Shown: positions 55,936 to 64,000 of the stretch, one piece after another | Position numbering within the stretch: the first letter of the stretch is position 1 | Layout of the letters: every line of letters begins with the position of its first letter | NCBI GenBank assembly: GCA_009829735.1 | Contig: CM020618.1 | Span: 35,254,894 to 35,318,893 of the forward strand | Direction: 5' to 3' | Origin: Pyropia yezoensis | Lineage: Eukaryota > Rhodophyta > Bangiophyceae > Bangiales > Bangiaceae | DNA length: 64,000 nucleotides | Made by a program: the position numbers and the translations under genes | The notes under the pieces: model-generated | Told to the model about the DNA's origin: nothing | Database searches by the model: none | The model's input: the letters and a program-made list of their open reading frames with translations, nothing else

Positions 55936-58900
55936 GGGCTTGCCTCCTATCGCGGCAGTCCCCACCGACCTCACCTGCCAACTGGGCGTGGCTTTACTGC
56001 TTCACCCCTCCTCCCGCTCATGCAGATCATTGTGCCTGGGACCACCGCACACCAGAAAATAGCTCAGGGGACGAGCCCTCTGCTCATGCGTCTATATTTT
56101 CCGTGCATACGTGCAGATCAATTTGTTTTCAGGAGTAGAAGCGATCCGGAAGCGATCATATCCTTTTGGCCATGTGCTCGGAAAACGTTTCCGAGGGGGG
56201 TGACCTTGAAATTTGATCCCTCTGTGACAGGGTTGAGAGGCAATAAATATTGAGTCAAAGTTATCGAGTAAATTATCAGAAAAGAATAACGTTCAGGAGA
56301 ACCGGAACGATAATGATTATCATTATCAGACGTCCACGTGTTCCACCACGTGTCGGCTCGGAGGCCCATCAGACCAGACCGGACCGCCTGATCACGCGGC
56401 AGTGCCGCACCCTGTCGTCGTTTTCGGAACTGTGTACGTAGCCGCGATACAGTACGGCAGCGTGCCCAGCCAAGATCCAGACCCACACCACGAGGACGAT
56501 AGGAGCTACGTACGCCGACTAGGACTTCACATCCTCCGCGGCGTACTGTACACGGCGGGTGCGGCCGCCCCACGCGGCACGTTCTCCGCCGCCTGCGTAC
56601 TACGCGGCCCAATTTAGGCTCTATGCCCTTTCCGAATGCCGTGTCCGCAGCTCGTCAGGCGGCTCGTGTTGGGCACGACGTGGTTAATTCATTGGTGTCA
56701 TCCTAACACGTGGCTCATGGGCGATAACTATCAGAAACGTCTTCAATAATTATCGCATGTTTTTACTAACGATGGATGCTTTCGCAAAATATATCAACCC
56801 TGACCGTTTGTGGCGACCGTAAGCCCAAGGATTGAAACTTGATTCCGCCCTCTGATTGGTCGATGACAACGATCGAATGCTGACACATGCGTTGATCGCA
56901 CCGTAGAGGTCGGTCGACCTGCATTGGTTACTAGACACCGTGCCCAAGAAAGGATGTCACAGCAATGGAGAAAGGCTGTACCCTCGGTGACCATCATTCG
57001 ACCCACCCTCGGTACCTTCAAGCGACAAACTTTAAGTGCCTCAAATAATTAGAAGTCTAAAAAAAAACGCCACATATGTGGTTGTCGGACACTGTGAGCC
57101 AGGACGGGCAGCACGTCAGCTCTCAGTGCGGTTCTATTCTCGCAAGTATCTCGTCGTCCTTGGCTTCGGCCATATGATACACTGGAAAACAAACAGAGAA
57201 GATTAGCATGAGTCCTCGCGCAGAGATGACACACGTACAATCCGAAGAGTACCTCTTTTTTTCGGTTATTTTTTCCCGTCGTTGCAACCGCCCATGAAGT
57301 GCCGCGCACTCGCTACCTACACCGCCAGTCGGTGGCCGGCAGGAGGCGAGCAACGCATAGCAGGGTGGGTGGGCGGGCGCGCGGCGGTGGCTGTGCGCCA
57401 CCGGGCAGCAGCGCGGGGCCGTGTGGCGGCGCGCGAGCGCACATACGCACAGCGGCGGCGGGGGGCGGTGGCTGCCGCCGCTGCCGCACGCGGGGCACCT
57501 CCCCCCCCCCCCCCGCGGCACACGCGCGGTGGCTTGCCGCAGCACCCTGCGTGGGGGATGGCGCTGCGCGGTTGCCGAGGGGACCCCGGAGCGCCATCCC
57601 CACCCGGGGAGGCGGTAATGGAGAGTTGGAGACGCAGGAGAGGAGAAGGTCAGTGGGGAGGGGGGTGCCTGCTGCGGCACTCCCCTGCCCCAAGGTGGCT
57701 GTGGGTGGGCGGGGCGTAGCCCGTGTCTCCCCCCCTTCAGCCACTTGCCTTTCCGTTCTTTTTGCTTCCCCGCTCCCTCCGCATCCCACGACCACCGCGC
57801 GTCCAATGCCGCCGCCTCCGCCGCCGGCCGCTATCCTCTACGCCGCAGACGTCGCCCCTCCCCCGCCATCGTCGGCCCGCTGTGCCATTGTCCTCCAGCG
57901 CCCTCGTCGACAGGGCCCGCTCCTCTTCTGACAGTGTTGCCGTCCCCCTTCCCCCTCCTTACCAGAGCCGCTGCCCCCTCCTGTGACAGCTGCTTGCGGT
58001 GGTGGCTGCTGGCGAGGTAGCAGTGGTGGCCGTTGCGTGGCTGCTGCCGTTTCTGGCGGCTGCTGACGGGGGCCCGAGAAGGCAGGGAGTGGCGGCCGTG
58101 CACTTGTTTTGACTGCCGCTACCAGCTGCTGTCACGGGTGCCGGGCGGCTGCGTGGATGGGGACCTGATGGCAGCGGTCGGATATGGCAATGGCCGTCGG
58201 TTGCTCCTGCTCCCCGCCATTCGTAGTGATGGTGGAGGCTGGCAGCGGCATGGCCGAGGCGGTGGCGGCAGGCTTTTTGGTGGAGCGAGGCACTGCGGCG
58301 GGGTGCTATTTAGTTGCGGCTGCCTCTTGGCCGTCGTGGTCAGCGGCAGGGGCTTTGGCGGGAGTCTGTGGGCGGCCACAGGCACATGCGGCGGTTGGCG
58401 CCTGGTTCTCCTGGCAGGTGTGGTGCTGGTAGTTGCCGCCGTCGGCCGACGGCCGCGGCCTTCATAGCAGGCGCCGGCTATGGCGGAGGAGTACTGGCTG
58501 CCGGGTTGGTGGGGAGGCACGCGCTTGGGTCTTGGTATAGGGTGGCGCCCGCAGCTGCCGTGTGGATGGCTGCCGCTCTGCCCTGCGGGGGCGGCCGGCG
58601 GCGGCAAGCCATGGGCGCAAGCACCCGGCCGCCCCAGCCGCTGTCGGCGCGCGCCCGCCTCCCCCCGCCCCCCCCGCCCCATTGTCGGCGGGGGCGTGTG
58701 CCCAGAGAGGCGGACGCCCCCCCGCTGATGCGGTTCCCACAAGCAGCGGCCGCTTCCCCCCCCACCCCACCGTTGGGTGGGGGAGGTTCCGTCGCGCGGG
58801 GCCAGCCCCGCACCCCCTCCCGCCGACGCTCCCCCCGGCCGCGGCCGGCCGCCGACCCGGTAGGTAGTCCCTCACGCCGCCGCCCACCGTCACAAGCGGC

Positions 58901-60449
58901 ACGGCCCTCGATGGCGCCGCCACCACCACCCCTTCTTGGGGGAGCGGGGTGCGGCCGTCGCCGCGGTGCCCCCCCCCTCCCCCCCTCCCTCGCCTCCTCC
59001 ACGACGCGGGGTGGGTACAGCCGGTAGGGGGATGGAGGACTGTGGCTTCACGCCGTAGAATGGTGGTGGCGAAGGGTGCAAGTGGGGGGGGCAGGGGGGA
59101 GGGGGGGGGGGGGGCGGAGGGGGATGCACCACCCATGTCGACAGAGCTGCAGCCGGCGCGCTGAGAGGGCCCGCTGGCGGGGCTGAGGAGGACGGGCGAC
59201 AACGCGGGTGACGCAACAACTGGGGGCACGCGCTCCAAGAGGCCGACAGAGAGTACCTGTGCATACATATGCAGTCACATTGCAGTCCTCCTTTTTGCCG
59301 GTAACCCCCTTTCTACTGGGGCGGTCTACTTGGAGGAAGGACAGGTGGGATATGAGGCTGAGCTCCCAGGAGATCCCTGGCACGGCGTGACGATCGGGGG
59401 GAGCTGGGCCGCCGCCGGCCGCCTTCTTAGACGCGCCCCCGCCCCACCACACGCTGCGAGGAGCTGCTCCCCACGTCCGCCGTTTCGCGCCGGCCCCCTT
59501 TGGTGCCTGCGCTCAACGCTCTGCCCTCTTTTTCTTTTCCCACCATCCTCCCTGCATGACCTGCTTTGCTTCTGTATGCACATCTTGCCGTTTCATGGTG
59601 GGCCTTGAGGGCTTTGATCGTGCCTTTCCGTGTTCGTTCTTTCTTATTATTTGTTTGTCTTTATGCGCAGCCCAAACAAGTAAAACGTCACTCTCATGGC
59701 ACACGCGGCGCTTCATCGGTTATTAATCATACAGTACAAACGGAGATGGTACTTACCTGCACGGATGTACATACATAAAAGAGTCCCCACAGGAGGCGCC
59801 CACGGCGCAAGCGAAAAAAAGCAGGGGTAAGGGCAGAGTAGCAGGAAGGGGGGGGGGGGTGGGGGGGAGGGGGGAAGACGCCGCCCGCCAGGCAGAGGTA
59901 TCCTACGCGATCGCCGAGACCGCCACCGGCGCGGGTCGAAGCCGACCAAGAAATAACGATAGGGGGGAGGGCGGACGCTGCGGCCATGCCGCCCGTGCAG
60001 AGCGGGAACGGCTCTCTCAGCGTGGGGAGGGCAGGGTGGACAACTCCGCCAGCGGCTCCGCGCGACAAGTCTCCGCCCGCTACCACCATCCGCCACCTCC
60101 ACCCCGCCGCGACGGCCCGCGCGTCGGTAACTCCAAAACGGAGGCCAGAGTGGCCGTCCACACGTCCGCCCCCCCCACCCACCCCTCCCCCCCCTCCACC
60201 ATACGTCCTCACGCGGTGGCTCCCCGCCGTCATGGACACGCGAGTGGGGGACGGGCGCACCGGCCACCGGGATGCGCCGCAAGCCACCCGCCCAAGAGCT
60301 CCGACGGCTGCGCCGCCCGCTTCTCCTCCCCCCCCTCCTCCCCCTCCCCCGCCTGCCAGCCCCCCCAAGAAAAGCAAGCGCTCCAGCCCCTCCACCAACA
60401 GGCACCCCCTCCCCACCTTTCCCAACAGGCAGCCGACGACCAATGCGGG
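55936..60449. other. Intergenic, no supported gene
   Basis: 55936-57050 is moderately GC and non-coding by eye (A-run 57060-57067). From 57300 to 59160 the sequence is GC-rich with CGG/GCC-rich simple stretches, G/C tracts (57499-57514, 59095-59114) and many short ORFs on both strands, none with a recognised domain. 58000-58620 has recurring ggctgctggcgg-like words. A T-rich patch at 59520-59660 may mark a transcript end. A G tract lies at 59848-59873. Confidence 0.45.
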
Positions 60450-61406
60450 TCAGTCGAGGTAGGACACCCCCGTAACCTCCACGCTCTTGGCCCACAGCGC
60501 CGCCGCCGCCTCGTCGTCGGTGGCTATGGCGCTCTTCTTCCCCGCCGCCGGGGGCCCCTTGAGGTCCAAAAACCGCGGGCTCCAATAGTCGTCTGGCTGC
60601 ACGCCCGCCTCGGTGGCGGCGTAGAGGAGCGGACACGCGCCGCTCTCGGCCGAGTGGCTGAGGAAGACCTGAAAGACGCTACTCGCCAGCTGCAGGGGCG
60701 CGCCAATTGTCGCCTTTCCGGCCAGGCTGGTCAGCGCCCAGCCGGGCTGGGCAGAAAGGGCCAGCACGGGGGGGTCCCCCCCGCCGTCGGTGGAGGCGGC
60801 CAGCCGGCGGGCCAGCTCGTGGGTAAAGAGGAGGTTGGCCAGCTTGGACCGCGCGTACGAGGCGATCGGAGAGTAGGACCTCTCGAGCTTCCAGTCGTCG
60901 AGCGCGAGGTCGCTACACCCCCGGTGGGCGGGGGAGGAAACGTTGACGACGCGCGCGCCGGGGGTGGCGGTCAGCAGCGGGAGCAGGCGACCCGTTAGCG
61001 CAAAGTGGCCCAGATGGTTGGTAGCCATCTGCAGTTCCTGACCATCATTGGAGAGACTCCGCGGCAGCATCATGACCCCCGCGTTGTTCAGCAGCACGTC
61101 CAGCGACGAGTGGCTCGCCGCGAACACAGTGGCGAACGCGGCCACCGACGACTGGTCCGACATGTCTGCCCGCGCCACCGTCACCGTGCCGGCGGCGGGC
61201 CCCGCCGCGGCTAGCGCCACGCGGATCTTGGCGGCGGCGGCCTCCCCCCGCTCCAGGTTCCGCGCCACGATCGTCACGGCCGCGCCTTTGAGCGCCAGAT
61301 GCAGGGCCGCCTCGTAGCCGACGCCGGCATTGCCGCCCGTCACAATCACCGTCTTGCCCGCCTGGGACTCGAGGTCCGCCACCGTCCATGAGGTGGATGG
61401 GGCCAT
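60450..61406 (-). CDS. Short-chain dehydrogenase/reductase (RDH/WWOX-like)
   Basis: Encodes 318 aa, single exon, from ATG 61406. The Rossmann-fold NAD(P) motif TGGNAGVG is at residues 23-30, with ARNLERGE (about 48-55) as the next strand and an Arg suggesting NADP preference. NNAGV is at 107-111, the catalytic Ser in NVSS at 155-158, and YARSK (Y184, K188) is the active-site YxxxK. The loop with QPGWALTSL (about 220) matches the retinol-dehydrogenase/protochlorophyllide-reductase-like branch of classical SDRs. Length is normal for that branch. The substrate cannot be inferred; algae have many such enzymes. No transit peptide or membrane anchor is obvious. The frame is open upstream, but that part is Pro/Arg-rich leader sequence with a G tract, so I chose MAPSTSWTV. 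Confidence 0.85.
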   Translation of the reverse strand: MAPSTSWTVADLESQAGKTVIVTGGNAGVGYEAALHLALKGAAVTIVARNLERGEAAAAKIRVALAAAGPAAGTVTVARADMSDQSSVAAFATVFAASHSSLDVLLNNAGVMMLPRSLSNDGQELQMATNHLGHFALTGRLLPLLTATPGARVVNVSSPAHRGCSDLALDDWKLERSYSPIASYARSKLANLLFTHELARRLAASTDGGGDPPVLALSAQPGWALTSLAGKATIGAPLQLASSVFQVFLSHSAESGACPLLYAATEAGVQPDDYWSPRFLDLKGPPAAGKKSAIATDDEAAAALWAKSVEVTGVSYLD

Positions 61407-63812
61407 AGCCGCTCGGGGGGGTGGCCGGGGAGCGGGGGGGGGGGGCGGTGGGGGAGGAAGGGATGAAAAGAACAGTCGAGGGATCCGAGTGAGGCAAGAG
61501 CGGCTGGAGCGGGAGGGTGGCACGGGAACGGGGCGCGCGGCCAGCAGAGACTGCAGCGGGACGGAAGGGAAGTGTAAACATAGCAAGGCGCGCCTTGTGG
61601 ACCAGTTGGGGGAGTACGAGCGCCAGACGGAAGTGGCTACACGTGCGCTGTGCGGGGCAGCGATGGCAGGCCAGTCTACATGTGCATCTACATGCGGTCC
61701 GCGCGTGGGTGGCGGGCGATGAGCCACCACGCACACCAGTAGATTCAGATGGACATGACAGTCACATGCAAAACGGGCACGATCCCTCGCGCTGTAAGAA
61801 CGCTCCTCGTGCGAGGTTTGGCCACACAGATCCGTGCTACCCTGTTATCGCTTCGACAGCACCCCTCTTTGGCGCAGCCATATGCAAAGCCGCACAGACG
61901 ACACCCGGGAACGTGACAGTCCCGGTCCGGCCGCGCGCTCCGTCCCGCCGGGGGTGCGCGCTCCACCAGCAGACCGTGCCCCCCTCCCCTCAGCAGACTA
62001 CAGGCAGCGCCCGTTGACGCTGCCGACCCGCCCCGCCGGGCCGTCCACGGACGCCTGGAACCAGTCCCCCCTGCGGAAAGCGGAAGCGGCGTCGAGGAGT
62101 CTGGCCACCCCAGCATGTGCGACTCGCCTGCGCGGGTCCGTGGCGCACCCCCATCGGCGCCCAGCATGGGGTGGGATCGACGGTGTCCCACGTGAAGAGG
62201 CGGAGCTGGCCCGCAATCCACCCCTTCCTGAGCACCGCCATCCCCCTGGGTGGCGTTGGCATCTGTGGGTAGCGGGAGGTGTCTCTCGCCTAGCCACCTC
62301 CTTCTCCCTCCCCCCACTTTCTGGCGACGCCCCCCCCACCCCAGCCCGGGAGGTCAGGAAGAGCAATCCACCCCTTCCTGAGCACCGCCATTCTCCTGGA
62401 CGGCGTTGGCATCTCTCTATGGGTGACGGGAGGCGTCTCTCGCCTAGCCACCTCCTTCTCCCTCCCCCCACTTTCTGGCGATGCCCCCCCCACCCCAGCC
62501 TGGGCAGTCAGGAAGAAGGCGGCAGGCCGCTCAGCCAGCAGATGCGGCGGGCGCCCACAGCGCCACCGGCCAGTCGCCCGACCGTCGGCGCGGGCGGAGG
62601 GGGTGGAAAAGTCGAACCTGGTAGGCGGGTGCGGCGGCCCAAGTCGCCGCTGCTGCCGCCCCCGCTATTGCCACTTCCGCAGCCACCATCCGCACCACCA
62701 CCACAACCACTACCACGACAACCACCAGTACCACCGCCGTCCCCCGCCGCGGCGGGCAACGGCCATCGCCCCCCCAGCCGGAGGCCGCTCAATGAAAGCG
62801 TAGCGCCGCCGGCTGCGGCCCTGGTGCCCGGCGCGGCCCCGCCCGCTGCCCTTTGACAGTCCCCAACGCCGCAGCCCCTTCCGCTGCCGCCGCTGCTGCC
62901 GTCGCAATCTCCACCGGATTCACCACCACCACCGCCAGCCTACTTGCCACTGGCTAGCCCTCGGCCACTCGCATCCCCCCTTGCCCGCCATCCTCAAGCC
63001 CGGGAGGCCAAGACACGGCGACGCCCGCCACCGCCACCGCCGCCGCCACCGCCGCCGCCACCGCCGCCGCCGCCGCCGCCCTGTGTGACGCACGCCGCCG
63101 CTGCCGCCGCGTGCGAAGCCCGCCGCCGCCACCGCCGCTGCCGCCGTGCCACGGCGGGCGGCCAGGCGCTGCTTCCATGACAGGGGGAAGAGGTGGGTGG
63201 GAAGAGAAGAGGGAGGTGCACGACGGGGTGGGGCGTTGGTCGTTGGTGGGCGAGCAAAGGAGAAGGGAGGGGGAGGGAGCGACTGCAGGGAGCGGAGCGA
63301 CGCGCCCGCAACAGACTCTGGGACGATGCGGGCGGATCCGGGCGGTCGCCGACGATGCCACGTGGCGGTGGACGGCCTATGCCGGTGAGCCGGCTGCGTG
63401 GCCGCAACAAGAATAAGAATAGAAAATATAAACAGAGAAAAAAAACATCGACCCGCCAGCGGTGGGGGTGCCTCGCCCTTCAGGCCCCCAGCCACCGCCC
63501 TCCCCGCTTGAAGTCATGACATGGCTGGCGCACCCGTGCGCCGCGACACCGTGCCGCCCCCCCCCCGCCGCGGCCGGCCGTGGCGGCCGTGTGTGGCGGC
63601 CCAGCCGCGACAACGCCATTGCCGTGGCGGCCACGGACCGCCTCGGCCCACCTCCCCGCGCCCCCCACCCATCCTCATCGCCTCTAAGAGTTTTCGCCAC
63701 CCAGCCGCACGGCAGCCGGGGGGCGACCAACAGCCCTTCCCCCTCCCATCCACCCCCCCCCCGCCTCTCCGCTCCTCCCCCTCCCCCCCCCACCCCCCCA
63801 TCCATTCCTTGC
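61407..63812. other. Intergenic, GC-rich with tandem repeat
   Basis: No gene supported. Includes the SDR leader with a plus-strand G tract (61432-61446), a two-copy 150-bp tandem repeat (62213-62514), CCACCA/CCGCCG microsatellites (62690-62745 and 63020-63090) and an A-rich patch (63406-63450) that may be a poly(A) region. Confidence 0.45.
62213..62514. repeat. Two-copy ~150-bp tandem duplication
   Basis: Units start at 62213 and 62363 with gcaatccaccccttcctgag. They share cgcctagccacctccttctc and an actttctggcgacgcc-like end. The second unit has a 3-bp insertion (tctctatgggtgacggg versus tctgtgggtagcggg). Confidence 0.88.
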
Positions 63813-64000
63813 TCAGCAAAACGACTCGACGCAGCACCCGTGCACGCCCGTCGCCCGCCCCGCAGCAATACGGATGGCGCCAAAGCTGGAAAACACGGCC
63901 TGGCAGTAGGGCGGGCAGCAGCAGGCGGACCGGCGGGTGCAGCCCGAAAAGTTCCAGTACCGCGCGCACGCGCGTGCGGCGGCGGTGCAGCGGTGGGAGC
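63813..64000 (-). CDS. Possible partial Cys-rich C-terminus at the right edge
   Basis: On the minus strand one frame is open from the window edge to TGA at 63813-63815 (about 61 codons). It has nine or more cysteines in patterns such as ACARYWNFSGC, SACCCPPYC and HGCCVESFC. The Cys/Trp/Tyr content is unlike the Ala/Gly/Pro shadows elsewhere, so it could be the last exon of a gene beyond the window. No family assigned; chance remains possible. Confidence 0.25.
   Translation of the reverse strand, partial: SHRCTAAARACARYWNFSGCTRRSACCCPPYCQAVFSSFGAIRIAAGRATGVHGCCVESFC

Noticed and set aside
57282-59268. Overlapping 100-270-codon ORFs on both strands
   Set aside because: Arg/Pro/Gly/Ala-rich shadows with no preferred frame.
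61834-62856. 340-codon plus-strand ORF
   Set aside because: Runs through the 150-bp tandem repeat and CCG/CCA microsatellites; the repeat, not selection, keeps it open.

Overview
This is GC-rich, intron-poor eukaryotic nuclear DNA. The genes have Ala/Gly/Pro-rich low-complexity proteins, strong G or C in third codon positions, and rare introns of about 0.2-0.56 kb. One gene encodes a plastid-targeted thylakoid rubredoxin, so the organism is photosynthetic. Together with the retroelement types this fits a bangiophyte red alga such as Porphyra or Pyropia. That assignment is inference; no marker gene in the window proves it. A 500-base run of N (18587-19086) marks an assembly gap.

Layout. 1-10.3 kb holds a gene (3010-4038) related to an antisense ORF carried by the Ty3 element further right, a weakly supported acidic/basic protein (6590-7342), and much GC-rich sequence with no gene I can defend. 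10.3-17.6 kb is a compact host block: prefoldin subunit 2 (one intron), an NSUN5/Rcm1-type rRNA m5C methyltransferase, a CDP-alcohol phosphotransferase divergent from it, and the rubredoxin (one intron). 17.6-21.9 kb is G/C-tract and microsatellite sequence around the gap. 21.9-27.1 kb holds a two-finger C2H2 protein, with an intron splitting finger 2 and a probable one-base frameshift, and an ankyrin-repeat exon.

28.7-38.1 kb is a complete Ty3/gypsy LTR element on the minus strand (469-bp LTRs, TSD CCAAG, gag, pol with integrase and chromodomain). It carries a 647-aa ORF on the opposite strand. 39.0-44.6 kb holds PIF/Harbinger components: a Myb/SANT-like ORF and a convergent, frameshifted DDE transposase, separated by a roughly 128-bp satellite with higher-order structure. 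46.2-50.7 kb is visibly less GC-rich and contains a short hAT-like non-autonomous element with 20-bp TIRs. 51.1-55.9 kb is a Ty1/copia element on the minus strand (220-bp LTRs, TSD ACCAG) whose primer-binding site matches the anticodon half of initiator tRNA-Met. A short-chain dehydrogenase lies at 60.4-61.4 kb, and a possible partial Cys-rich exon runs off the right edge.

Most notable points: (1) the antisense ORF of the Ty3 element has a colinear stand-alone relative 26 kb away; (2) the Ty3 element is packed with short odd palindromes built round a central AACTT/GACTT, far above chance by eye; (3) both LTR elements have near-identical LTRs yet carry in-frame stop codons in conserved parts of gag or pol.
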